DNA of 50,723 bases from a virus. The stretch is from positions 1-50,723 of IMG/VR virus record IMGVR_UViG_3300032249_001122; one strand, written 5' to 3'. Shown one piece after another: positions 35,191 to 42,218 of the stretch (positions are counted from its first letter, which is position 1; each line of letters begins with the position of its first letter). The position numbers were made by a program, and so were the translations under genes. The notes beneath the pieces are model-generated. The model was not told the origin of the DNA, did no database searches, and saw nothing but the letters and a program-made list of their open reading frames with translations.

Positions 35191-37179
35191 GTGGCAAGCA
35201 AAATCCTAAATACGGCACGAACACTATATGCCGAAAACGAAGCAGGTTCAATGCGTCAGGCTGTTGGACAGGCAATGCACGCTCATGCGTCTGCTGCCTT
35301 TCATCCCACGAATCTGATCGGAAAGACTTTCGGCTTCGGATCGTTTATTCATACGATGGCGCGACGCTCCAAGATGAAGATGTTCGGTGAGCCTACATAT
35401 GAGCCGGGTGGCATAAAAAATCCTTTCAAGTCGGACTTGAAAGGATTGCCTAAAGGTGGAAAGGGTCGATCTTCTGCTGGTGTTGCAGTCGAAGCCGAAC
35501 AAGCCGTCAAGGCGGGCCGCACGGATGTGGTGATGCTCAAGACTCTGGGTCATGTTGAAATCAACACAAATAGAACGGTAGATTATCTTCAGACAATAGT
35601 CGAGGGAAATGCAAAGTTGGCAGGAACTGCGGAAGAGAACGCGGCTGAAGCCAAGGCATCGGACGAAAAAAATAATGCTGCTCTCGTAGCCGCGATGTTG
35701 GGTCTAGGAAAAGGTGAGCCCGACGGCGCCGCGCTGGCCGGTGCTGCCAATGGAGGTATACCTGCACTGGCCGGTGGCCTTATGGGCACCCTAGGAATGG
35801 GTGCTGGTATGGCAGGTGGCGCCGCCCTAGGTGGAATGCTGGGACCTCTGCTACTGCGCGCAATTCCTCCAGTTGCCATCGCAGCCCTTGTAGGAAAGGG
35901 AGTATGGGACGGTCTGAACAAGTGGGAAGAAACTGGTAATTTCGGCGAGGCAATATATGCCGCATTGGATAGTGCGACGCTGGGCATCGTGTCCAGTCTT
36001 GCCAATCTATTCGCCGCTGCGGCCGATAAGTTCTGGAAGAACAACAAAGAAGATATCATGGACATATTGAGTATCTCCCAAGGTAAGGTTCCACAAAAGA
36101 TACTAGACAGGGGACAGGCAAAGGTGAATGCTGCAGCCAAGGCCAAGGCGGCCGCCGCTGCCAAGATCAAAGCTGATGCTGCAAAACCGGGAGCCAAACC
36201 TCCAGCGCCAATACAGGCAGGCATGGGATTGGGATGGATGGGATCAATAGCAGCCGGAGCAGGTTATCGTGGGCCGATGGGCACCACCGGTACCGGTGGT
36301 ACTGCTGCTGCCACTACAACAGTAAAGCCTGGAGGTGCCGGTGGTGGTACTAGTACCACGACGCTGGCGCCGGCCGCGGCTGCATTGAGTTCTGCTGCCA
36401 CCACCAAAGGCAATACTCTAAGTACCGCCAATGGTGGCACATTGAGTATCAGACGCTCCGCAGATACGAAGAATCTGAGAGCAGGCCTGATGGATAAAGT
36501 CAAGGAACTGCAAGGCCAGTTCGGAAAGAATATGACGATCACTAGCGGCCATCGTGACGCCACGCGTAATGCAAACGCTAGAGGCGCCAAGAAATCTCAG
36601 CATCTTCACGGAAACGCAGTCGATATTAAATTCAACGGAACGAAGGAAGAAACGATTGAGTTTGTCAACAAGGCATCCGCAATGGGCTTCACCGGCATAG
36701 GAGTATATGGGCCTGGAAGTGTGCATCTTGACGTTAGAAAGACTAAGAGTATTTGGGGTCCGGATTATACTGGCGCGTCTGTTCCATCCTGGGCTGCCCC
36801 AGCCTTGAATTCTCATATGGGAAGAAAATCTGCACCAATTGCAATGCCTTCGGACCCAACCGCCGACTTTTCGAAACTTGTCCAAGATCAGGTAGCCTCT
36901 ACACTGATCAACCCAAGAAAAGATGTATCAGGTATCACTGAAATACATCAGAATCAGGCGCGCGCCCTTGCAGCCGCCACGGCTGGAACACAAGAAGTGA
37001 TGGCCGAACGGGCCGCGGCACCCCCGGCACCTTCACCGCCCAACGTCAATGTCAATGCCGGTGCCGGAGCATCCAATATCACGGCCGAGCAAGGCCTGTC
37101 GAACAAGAGTGGATATGAAGGCATTGATGATATCATTTCGAAGGTACTCGTCGCCATGGGTGCCGTGTCCGCCACATAA
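35191..37179 (+). CDS. 29: Tail tape measure protein with M15 peptidase domain
   Basis: This 662-residue protein follows the gp26/gp51 chaperones. The N-terminal half has helices, an Ala/Gly-rich hydrophobic stretch (about 190-250, GGLMGTLGMGAGMAGGAALG) typical of tape measures, and Ala/Lys and Thr/Gly linkers. Residues about 425-525 form a peptidase M15A domain: SGHRD (452-456), the full SxHxxGxAxD motif (S469, H471, G474, A476, D478) and HLD (H512), giving the zinc triad H471/D478/H512. The enzyme would cut peptide cross-links of peptidoglycan during DNA entry, replacing the lysozyme missing from gp5. The start is GTG after GAGGGCGG. T4 gp29 (590 residues) has no such domain. Confidence 0.82.
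   Translation: MASKILNTARTLYAENEAGSMRQAVGQAMHAHASAAFHPTNLIGKTFGFGSFIHTMARRSKMKMFGEPTYEPGGIKNPFKSDLKGLPKGGKGRSSAGVAVEAEQAVKAGRTDVVMLKTLGHVEINTNRTVDYLQTIVEGNAKLAGTAEENAAEAKASDEKNNAALVAAMLGLGKGEPDGAALAGAANGGIPALAGGLMGTLGMGAGMAGGAALGGMLGPLLLRAIPPVAIAALVGKGVWDGLNKWEETGNFGEAIYAALDSATLGIVSSLANLFAAAADKFWKNNKEDIMDILSISQGKVPQKILDRGQAKVNAAAKAKAAAAAKIKADAAKPGAKPPAPIQAGMGLGWMGSIAAGAGYRGPMGTTGTGGTAAATTTVKPGGAGGGTSTTTLAPAAAALSSAATTKGNTLSTANGGTLSIRRSADTKNLRAGLMDKVKELQGQFGKNMTITSGHRDATRNANARGAKKSQHLHGNAVDIKFNGTKEETIEFVNKASAMGFTGIGVYGPGSVHLDVRKTKSIWGPDYTGASVPSWAAPALNSHMGRKSAPIAMPSDPTADFSKLVQDQVASTLINPRKDVSGITEIHQNQARALAAATAGTQEVMAERAAAPPAPSPPNVNVNAGAGASNITAEQGLSNKSGYEGIDDIISKVLVAMGAVSAT
35419..35447. repeat. 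29-base perfect palindrome inside the tape measure gene
   Basis: Two 14-base arms (AATCCTTTCAAGTC and its exact complement) flank a single G. It is coding (KNPFKSDLKGLPKG). On the minus strand the hairpin would be followed by six T, so it could act as an antisense terminator; on the plus strand it would form a stable mRNA hairpin. Confidence 0.8.
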
Positions 37180-37208
37180 AAAAAGGGGAGCATTTGTTGC
37201 TCCCCTTT
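37178..37208. terminator. Bidirectional rho-independent terminator
   Basis: An 8-base stem GGGGAGCA/TGCTCCCC with a five-base loop lies between convergent genes. Seven A precede it and TTT follows, so on the minus strand it ends in seven T and on the plus strand in a short T run. It closes the tape measure unit and the gp32 unit. Confidence 0.85.
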
Positions 37209-37227
37209 CGGTACTCGCTATTGGTGT

Positions 37228-37581
37228 TTACTTTCTGCCCTTCTTACGCTTGGGCGTCATCTTCTTTTTCGCAGCCTTCTTCTTATTAACAGGCTTCTCC
37301 ACGACTTCTACCTTTGGTGTCGTCGTGATGACATCTTCAGGTGGAGGAGCCGCCGGCAGCGGATCAGATGCGGTATCGGCATGCCATCCTGAATAGTTAG
37401 GAATCTCTTCCTTCTCACTAAGAGAAAGAATGAGTTCGTCCAGATTCCGGTTCACGTTCGAAATCGCGCGTGAACCTTTCTTGAGACCTTCCTCATAACC
37501 ATCCATTCGTCCGATGTAGTAGGCAGCCACGGCCACCATGACCGTGGTGAGTGCCGATAGAACAAAGTATTCAATCATCAT
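37228..37581 (-). CDS. Small membrane-anchored protein with basic tail
   Basis: The family is not recognised. The 117-residue protein has an N-terminal membrane segment (residues about 4-24, YFVLSALTTVMVAVAAYYIG), a charged helical stretch (DGYEEGLKKGSRAISNVNRN), a Pro/Ala linker and a Lys/Arg-rich C-terminus (NKKKAAKKKMTPKRKKGRK). The positive-inside rule suggests the basic tail is cytoplasmic, where it could touch DNA or membrane lipids. It follows gp32 by 12 bases and is closed by a strong terminator. AAGGAAA precedes the ATG pair. Confidence 0.7.
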   Translation of the reverse strand: MMIEYFVLSALTTVMVAVAAYYIGRMDGYEEGLKKGSRAISNVNRNLDELILSLSEKEEIPNYSGWHADTASDPLPAAPPPEDVITTTPKVEVVEKPVNKKKAAKKKMTPKRKKGRK

Positions 37582-37593
37582 TAGTTGTTTCCT

Positions 37594-38562
37594 TTAGCTA
37601 GCAAGCTGTTTGAACATTTTGAGGTCTTCGTCCTCGTCTTCGTCCGTGTCCGGAACAGAAGTCGCGACTGCAACCTTCTTGGGTGCTTCGCCGGCAACGG
37701 CGACCTTGCGCGTATGGGGAGTATCTTCCCATGGCGGCGTTTCGTCGCCATCATCTTCAGAACTAGCCGCCGCAGGCTTTGCGGTCGTCGTGTAGGCAGA
37801 TGATGCGTCGATTGTTCCCAGTACGTCCTCAAGCTTGCGCTTCAGTTCGGCATAGGACTTGAACTTGTCCGGTGTGATCAGGTCCGTGAGAGAGTGCTGG
37901 GCGGACCAGATTTTCTCGTAGGCTTCGTCATTGACCTTTCCGAAGAGAGGTCCTGGCGTATCGAACTCGGACGAGTCGTAGTTACGGAACCCACCGTCAC
38001 CCTTGCGAATACGCAGCTTGAAGTTGGCGCCCGTTTCAAAGTCAAACGGAAGGAACTTGGGCTGGTCGGGGAATGTAGGCTTCAGGGCCTCTTCGATCTT
38101 CTTCTTGATCTTGGGACCGTAGGAGAACAAGAACACCTTGCCTTCCGTCTCAGGCTGCTTCTCGTCCTTGATAACAAGGATGTTCGACACATAGCCAAGC
38201 TTGCGCTTCTGCTTGCGTGCCTCATCCTGTTGTCCAGAATTCCAAAGCTTTGAGTTGTATTCCGAAACCGGATCGGTTTCGTTGATTGTGGTACGAGAGT
38301 TTTCGATGTACCACTTACCCGTTGGGCCCTTGAAGCCGTGGGAATAGATGGTGACGGATGCGTCTGCGGGTGACACCTTGCCGATGTCTGCGTCTGCAAC
38401 TGGAAGGAATCGGATGATTGCGTAGCCATTGCCGGCCTTGTCTACTGAAGGCTTCCAGTAGCGATTGTCATCGTAGCTGGTCTTGGCATTTGCCTTGTCG
38501 TATTGGACGGCCATGTCGTCCACATTCTTCATCGAATTCATAAGGTCTTTGAACTTGCTCAT
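37594..38562 (-). CDS. 32: Single-stranded DNA-binding protein gp32
   Basis: This 322-residue protein (T4 gp32: 301) aligns through AGNGYAIIRFLPVADADIG, YSHGFKGPTGKWYIENSRTT, NILVIKDEKQPETEGKVFLF, SYGPKIKKKIEEALKP, GANFKLRIRKGDGGFRNYD and the acidic C-terminal tail DTDEDEDEDLKMF that recruits partner proteins. In T4 a zinc is held by one His and three Cys after IENCSSTHGDYDSCPVC; here the matching stretch is IENSRTTINETDPVSEYN with no Cys, so the zinc site is lost. It heads the gp32 unit next to gp59 and gp33, the T4 order. GGAG precedes the ATG by 8 bases. Confidence 0.95.
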   Translation of the reverse strand: MSKFKDLMNSMKNVDDMAVQYDKANAKTSYDDNRYWKPSVDKAGNGYAIIRFLPVADADIGKVSPADASVTIYSHGFKGPTGKWYIENSRTTINETDPVSEYNSKLWNSGQQDEARKQKRKLGYVSNILVIKDEKQPETEGKVFLFSYGPKIKKKIEEALKPTFPDQPKFLPFDFETGANFKLRIRKGDGGFRNYDSSEFDTPGPLFGKVNDEAYEKIWSAQHSLTDLITPDKFKSYAELKRKLEDVLGTIDASSAYTTTAKPAAASSEDDGDETPPWEDTPHTRKVAVAGEAPKKVAVATSVPDTDEDEDEDLKMFKQLAS

Positions 38563-38619
38563 TTCTGTATTCTCCGTATATTTGATTTGTGTGTTTGTGG
38601 TCTGTATCAGCGACCTATT

Positions 38620-39270
38620 TTATATAGCGTCGTTATTCTGCGTTTCCTTGTACATATTACGATATTTTCTGAGGTCCAACTCGGTGCCCAGAAAGGCCAT
38701 ATCGGAATACTTCGAAAGAAACTTCTTCGTCTTCTCCCATAAAGGATCACCTGCCAGGTTCTTACTCTTCGACCAAGTCTCGAAAAGCATTCCACCCGTG
38801 ATCTTGTCCAAGATGATAATCGTCTCGGGCATGATCGAGCCATCATAATATAAAGCCAGGAGCAACGGAAGATCAGATTTTGCTCCTGACTGTTCTTTCA
38901 TCCTAACATACTCCGCGACTGTTGTCAAGTCTTTTTTCACGAAGTAGTCGAGGGCCTGTTTCTTTGCCATGTAGTCGAGCGCACGATTCCTGGCGGCGGT
39001 TGTCGTGAGGCTTCCAATCCAGACCTTCGCTGGATCGATCTGCAGGCCCGTCGAACCGTGAATGAGATTGCCGACAATGTGATCGCGCAATTCTTCCTCG
39101 GACGATATCTTCGCGCCCAGGCGCTCAAAGAACAGGCGGTCTTTGCGCTTTAGGTACGACTCGACCTTTGCGTTTACCTTGCCGTGATAGCGCACATAGT
39201 TATAGGAATCCATCGTGAAGTGATTCTTGATGGCAATGAATGCCTGATAGACTTTGAATCCGGGGATCAT
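38620..39270 (-). CDS. 59: Helicase loader gp59
   Basis: This 216-residue protein (T4 gp59: 217) starts IPGFKVYQAFIAIKNHF, then MDSYNYVRYHGKVNAKVESY, KDRLFFERLGAKI, HIVGNLIHG, GSIMPETIIILDKITGG and the C-terminal LGTELDLRKYRNMYKE. All are consistent with the all-helical gp59 that loads gp41 helicase on forks coated by gp32. The start overlaps the gp33 stop as ATGA, so the longer frame to 39405 is not used. It is placed just upstream of gp32 on the same strand. Confidence 0.93.
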   Translation of the reverse strand: MIPGFKVYQAFIAIKNHFTMDSYNYVRYHGKVNAKVESYLKRKDRLFFERLGAKISSEEELRDHIVGNLIHGSTGLQIDPAKVWIGSLTTTAARNRALDYMAKKQALDYFVKKDLTTVAEYVRMKEQSGAKSDLPLLLALYYDGSIMPETIIILDKITGGMLFETWSKSKNLAGDPLWEKTKKFLSKYSDMAFLGTELDLRKYRNMYKETQNNDAI

Positions 39271-39530
39271 ATCGTCTTTGCCGATGCTCTGGGTTTGCGC
39301 GCCTTCAGAAAGTGTAACTCGGTGGCTTCTTTCTTGAGTCGCGACTTGAGGGAATTCGACAGAAGTTTCGGAACAAGTTCCACTTCTATGTCGAGTGCAG
39401 TACAATGATGCAGAATGGCTTCCATGACCGTGAGGCCTGTGTTAGCCTGAATGCGCGAAATCGCGACCTCAAAGGCCGCGATCTCATTTCGTTGTGTTAC
39501 TGATAGTTTCTTGTCGCCGTGTGGTGCCAT
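39267..39530 (-). CDS. 33: Late transcription co-activator gp33
   Basis: This 87-residue protein resembles the small gp33 of T4-like phages: helical VTQRNEIAAFEVAISRIQ, then GLTVMEAILHHCTALDIEVE, LVPKLLSNSLKSRLKKEATE and LHFLKARK. In T4, gp33 binds the RNA polymerase beta flap and connects it to the gp45 clamp so that sigma-gp55 can fire late promoters. The finding of late boxes across this window fits. It is coupled to gp59 by ATGA. The Shine-Dalgarno is weak. Confidence 0.85.
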   Translation of the reverse strand: MAPHGDKKLSVTQRNEIAAFEVAISRIQANTGLTVMEAILHHCTALDIEVELVPKLLSNSLKSRLKKEATELHFLKARKPRASAKTI

Positions 39531-39537
39531 GATATGC

Positions 39538-40260
39538 CTAGGGTATCCTGTAGAAGATATGCAATCCGATCTTGGTGGTTTTCTTGTATTGCTTGCGCCA
39601 TTTCGGACTCACATAGGTTGCATGATAGAAGGTTGCCCCATTTGTCGGGTCTTCATTCACACCACTATTATAACTCAAATAGGTCTCGGTTGCAAGTGTT
39701 TTTATTTCATTCCAGACAGGTTTTTGCTTCACGCGTGCCAGCTTGCGATGGAATCCGCGTTCGCATCGATACGAGAACGCACACACCATGACACTCTTTA
39801 CCTTGCCTTTTCGCTTCCATGTCTTGGCGGCCTTGAAGTTTACCACATCACAGATTTCCTTGGAAAACTCATAGTGATGCTTGTTGTGATGTGAGTCGTC
39901 CGGGGTCCACTTCGCGCGATTCATGATGACATTCGCGACGGCAATCTTGCCATCCGTGGGTTCTCCAAGCGACTCGAAATAGATGGCTTCCGTGAGACAG
40001 TAAATGTCTCGTTCGGCATCGCGGGACAGGGACCTTTCTTCAATGTCAACCCGGCGGCGATCTTCGCGCTCCTCGGAGCGTTCGAACCTGACATCGGAAT
40101 ATTGGGATGATCTGATGTTCTCGGTTACTTCTTCAATGGATACCTGACGCTCACCTCGGTCGGCGATGGGTTCCATGGCAGTAATACGGGGTCCGGCCAT
40201 AGCAGGCCAGACGGAAAAAGCAAATAGTGTAGTTGCAGTCAAAATGGTTTTGATAAACAT
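39538..40260 (-). CDS. Secreted cell-wall hydrolase, SleB/CwlJ-type (Hydrolase_2), likely endolysin
   Basis: This protein of about 240 residues starts with a signal peptide (FIKTILTATTLFAFSVWPAMAG) and a charged linker. It then has the SleB fold: CLTEAIYFESLGEPTDGKIA with the catalytic Glu region, VANVIMNRAKW, FSKEICDVVNF, VMVCAFSYRCERG and GATFYHATYVSPKW. SleB-type enzymes cut the glycan strand of peptidoglycan. As the only secreted wall hydrolase in the window it is a good endolysin candidate. Export through Sec would make it a signal-sequence endolysin. The ATG at 40260 lies 8 bases after AAGGA; another ATG lies at 40266. Confidence 0.85.
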   Translation of the reverse strand: MFIKTILTATTLFAFSVWPAMAGPRITAMEPIADRGERQVSIEEVTENIRSSQYSDVRFERSEEREDRRRVDIEERSLSRDAERDIYCLTEAIYFESLGEPTDGKIAVANVIMNRAKWTPDDSHHNKHHYEFSKEICDVVNFKAAKTWKRKGKVKSVMVCAFSYRCERGFHRKLARVKQKPVWNEIKTLATETYLSYNSGVNEDPTNGATFYHATYVSPKWRKQYKKTTKIGLHIFYRIP

Positions 40261-40331
40261 TGACATTATCCTTTCGTGTGGGGGAAAGAGGCGGAATAGG
40301 TTCCTTTCGAGAGTTATTGTTGTTGTGCGTG

Positions 40332-40360
40332 TGAAAAAAGGAGGCAAGGTATCCTTGCCT
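40332..40360 (-). terminator. Rho-independent terminator
   Basis: The minus strand forms a perfect 10-base stem GGAGGCAAGG/CCTTGCCTCC with a three-base loop followed by six T. It closes the 80-residue membrane protein gene and isolates the SleB gene. Confidence 0.88.
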
Positions 40361-40380
40361 CCAATGTGTGTGCGCGTATA

Positions 40381-40623
40381 TTACTTCGTCACTTCTTCCG
40401 CTGCAGGAGCGCCGGCAGCAGCGGCTTCAGTGCCGGCTGGTGCTTCGACAACCGGAGCAGGTTCCTCGGTCACGACGACTGCCTGAGGAGCCGTGGACGG
40501 GGTAACATCGACCGAAACTGCCGGCGTCGTTTCTTCAACGGTAACAGTAGCAGGCGCGAAGGCGAAATATCCACCACCAAAACCGATAACGGCGGCGACG
40601 GCAATTGCAAGAGCATTGTTCAT
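40381..40623 (-). CDS. Small exported or membrane-anchored Ala/Pro/Glu-rich protein
   Basis: The family is not recognised. The 80-residue protein has an N-terminal hydrophobic segment (residues 3-24, NALAIAVAAVIGFGGGYFAF), followed by a low-complexity region of Ala, Pro, Val, Thr and Glu (TVEETTPAVSVDVTPST; EEPAPVVEAPAGTEAAAAGA). It may be anchored in the inner membrane with the acidic part in the periplasm. It lies between the outer-membrane barrel gene and the wall hydrolase gene, each with its own terminator, so the three form an envelope-directed cluster. AAGGATA precedes the ATG. Confidence 0.65.
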   Translation of the reverse strand: MNNALAIAVAAVIGFGGGYFAFAPATVTVEETTPAVSVDVTPSTAPQAVVVTEEPAPVVEAPAGTEAAAAGAPAAEEVTK

Positions 40624-40660
40624 GATATTATCCTTTTATGATGATTGGGTTGTTACTCAA

Positions 40661-40690
40661 AGAAATCCCTGGAGGTTTGACCCTCCAGGG
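40661..40690 (-). terminator. Probable terminator hairpin
   Basis: A 9-base perfect stem CCCTGGAGG/CCTCCAGGG is followed on the minus strand by ATTTCTTT. The T run is imperfect. It lies 19 bases after the stop of the outer-membrane barrel gene. Confidence 0.65.
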
Positions 40691-40708
40691 TAACTATCCG
40701 CGTCTAAA

Positions 40709-41326
40709 TTAGAACGCGAAGTTGACGGACGCAACGATTGAACTGTTGCCACCGTCCGAGAGTTCCGTATTGAGAACTTCAATAGCGGGACCCTGCATGT
40801 AACGATAACCGACGCCGGCTGTTACGCCAGGTGCGATATCGGTGTTGATGCCAGCACCAAGCTGCCATGCAACGCCAGATGCTTCAAGCTTGAGCAAAGA
40901 AACATCTTCGAAGGTTGCAGTTGTCTTGGCATAGCCTACGCCAGCCAAAACATAAGGACGCACAGGACCGAGGTCCACAGGTACGTCATACACGACATTA
41001 CCGAGAATGGCAGTCGTTTCATGCTGTGCATTGATCTTTCCACCGAAGATATCAACATCGTTCGAGCGGTTGGACAAGTCGGCTTCAATACGAAGACCTT
41101 TCACTGCATTCACGCGAGTGCCGACAACGCCGCCGACTGTGTAGCCGGAATTGTCATCAACAAACTTGGAATTGATAACATCATCCCAATTTGCGCCACC
41201 GTAGATTCCGACATAGGAACCGCCGGTGAATGCACCGTCGCCAGCCGAAGCCACTTCAGACAGACCGATAAGCGTTCCGACTGACAAAGCGACAACTGCC
41301 GCCGTTTTAATGAGAGCATTCTTCAT
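40709..41326 (-). CDS. Outer-membrane beta-barrel protein, Omp25/OmpA-like
   Basis: This 205-residue protein has a clear signal peptide (residues 1-28, ending SEVASAG), then alternating amphipathic strands (GSYVGIYGGANWDD, YTVGGVVGTRVNAVKGLRIE, TAILGNVVYDVPVDLGPVRP, YVLAGVGYAKTTATFED, VAWQLGAGINTDIAPGVTAG, VGYRYMQGP). The C-terminal strand ends in Phe (SSIVASVNFAF), the signal for the Bam machinery. This is the eight-strand barrel of the OMP_b-brl/Omp25 group common in Rhizobiales and Brucella. A phage copy could change receptor display or exclude later phages, as proposed for lambda Lom; that is inference. AAGGAG precedes the ATG. Confidence 0.88.
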   Translation of the reverse strand: MKNALIKTAAVVALSVGTLIGLSEVASAGDGAFTGGSYVGIYGGANWDDVINSKFVDDNSGYTVGGVVGTRVNAVKGLRIEADLSNRSNDVDIFGGKINAQHETTAILGNVVYDVPVDLGPVRPYVLAGVGYAKTTATFEDVSLLKLEASGVAWQLGAGINTDIAPGVTAGVGYRYMQGPAIEVLNTELSDGGNSSIVASVNFAF

Positions 41327-41372
41327 TCTTTAGTTCTCCTTGTTGATTAAGTATAATGTAGGCGTAGTGAAC

Positions 41373-41410
41373 AAAAAAGGCAGTTTTTTCTGTTGCCATG
41401 AAAAACTGCC
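41373..41410 (-). terminator. Terminator of the tmRNA gene
   Basis: The minus strand forms a 10-base stem GGCAGTTTTT/AAAAACTGCC with a 12-base loop, followed by six T. It lies directly after the tmRNA coding piece. Confidence 0.9.
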
Positions 41411-41427
41411 AAAACACCGTCTAGAGA

Positions 41428-41469
41428 CTAAGCCGCGAGGGCATAGTCCATAGGCACATTGTCATTAGC
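41428..41469 (-). other. tmRNA tag reading frame (ANDNVPMDYALAA, TAG stop)
   Basis: Thirteen codons from GCT to GCT followed by TAG. ANDN is the usual alphaproteobacterial tag start and ALAA a ClpXP-type end; the VPMDY centre is unlike tags I recall. A GCA triplet directly before could be the real resume codon, which would add one Ala. Confidence 0.88.
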
Positions 41470-41560
41470 TGCGACATTTACAGTTTTGGAACGATGAGGA
41501 GTTCCGGGCCACTGATCTACTGAACTTCTACTCGCCATCCGTCGAATCTATGTCATCCCC

Positions 41561-41638
41561 ATCAGAGATACAGCGGCGACAATATTAGAGACCTTTGCTC
41601 TTATCATCGGGACGGTCATGCGAGGACCGCTGTATCTT
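41561..41638 (-). other. Processed spacer between tmRNA acceptor and coding pieces
   Basis: This 78-base segment starts and ends with arms of a perfect 11-base inverted repeat, so the precursor folds as a hairpin that would place both mature ends at its base. In alphaproteobacteria the matching loop is cut out, leaving two RNA pieces. Confidence 0.75.
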
Positions 41639-41707
41639 TGGTGGAGATGGCGGGTACTGCCCCCGCGTCCGAATGCACTTTCGTTGAACTATCAACAATC
41701 AGTCTAC

Positions 41708-41715
41708 TATTTATA
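41708..41715 (-). promoter_or_regulatory. Late promoter box TATAAATA (exact T4 consensus)
   Basis: The minus strand reads TATAAATA. With the T4 spacing, transcription would start near 41702, the expected 5' end of the tmRNA acceptor piece. It lies in the gap after the gene that ends at 41748. Confidence 0.8.
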
Positions 41716-41747
41716 CACGAACCCTAACCATAAGTCAAGTGGTTTCT

Positions 41748-42218
41748 TTAGACTGGAACAAATCCGTCTAATGTGTCGCGTGTTTCTCCGTCATTTCCAC
41801 TGGGAGTGGAAGGCTGCTCGGTCTTTTCAATGGTTTTCGACACCGAGATGATGCACGTCAGGCTTTCCGAATCAGTCTCGGTGACGATTCGCAGGAAGCC
41901 ATCGACCGTTTCTCTCTTCCAAAACGTGATCACATGCGGCTTCTTTTCAAGGTCCACTGTATGTGAAGTCTCTTGTGGAACAAATCCGTCGGCGAGTAGA
42001 TCAGGAACGATTGTGGATGTCAGATCACAGGCGACCGCCAACTTCATAAGCTTACCGGTCGTGCCTTTCAGGTCCGACTCATGGAACTGTTGTCCAAAGA
42101 ACATCTTATCCGGAGTCTTCAGATTCGAAGGTACTCCTAGATATACAATGCCTCCAATGAAGACGACGGCGGCTACGACCGTCACGACATTCTGTAGCCA
42201 GTGTTCAGGACTTAGCAT
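41748..42218 (-). CDS. Membrane-anchored protein of unknown function
   Basis: The family is not recognised. The 156-residue protein has an N-terminal membrane helix (residues about 8-28, LQNVVTVVAAVVFIGGIVYL), followed by a soluble alpha/beta part (FGQQFHESDLKGTTGKLMKL; DGFLRIVTETDSESLTCIIS) and a low-complexity acidic tail (TEQPSTPSGNDGETRDTLDG). The soluble part probably faces the periplasm. It starts 7 bases inside the exonuclease gene, so the two are co-translated. GGAG lies 11 bases before the ATG. Confidence 0.65.
   Translation of the reverse strand: MLSPEHWLQNVVTVVAAVVFIGGIVYLGVPSNLKTPDKMFFGQQFHESDLKGTTGKLMKLAVACDLTSTIVPDLLADGFVPQETSHTVDLEKKPHVITFWKRETVDGFLRIVTETDSESLTCIISVSKTIEKTEQPSTPSGNDGETRDTLDGFVPV

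Larger units (their letters stand above)
41411..41702 (-). ncRNA. ssrA: Circularly permuted two-piece tmRNA
   Basis: The gene is in the alphaproteobacterial order: acceptor piece first (about 41702-41639), ending CATCTCCACCA; then a spacer; then the coding piece from 41560, starting GGGGATGACATAGATTCGACGG, the universal tmRNA 5' motif. The two ends make a seven-pair acceptor stem (GGGGATG with CATCTCC) including the G3:U70 pair that alanyl-tRNA synthetase reads. The spacer is bounded by an 11-base inverted repeat (AGATACAGCGG/CCGCTGTATCT). The tag frame encodes ANDNVPMDYALAA then TAG. A perfect late box lies upstream and a terminator follows. The T-loop is GGCAGTA, not TTCRANN. It would rescue stalled ribosomes late in infection; exact piece ends are estimates. 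Confidence 0.93.

Noticed and set aside
38483-38848. Plus-strand frame over the gp32 promoter region and gp59 end
   Set aside because: Antisense to gp59 and gp32, hydrophobic low-complexity product, no signals.
41618-41851. Open frame on the plus strand across the tmRNA
   Set aside because: It is the complement of the tmRNA acceptor piece and its promoter, with no ribosome binding site.
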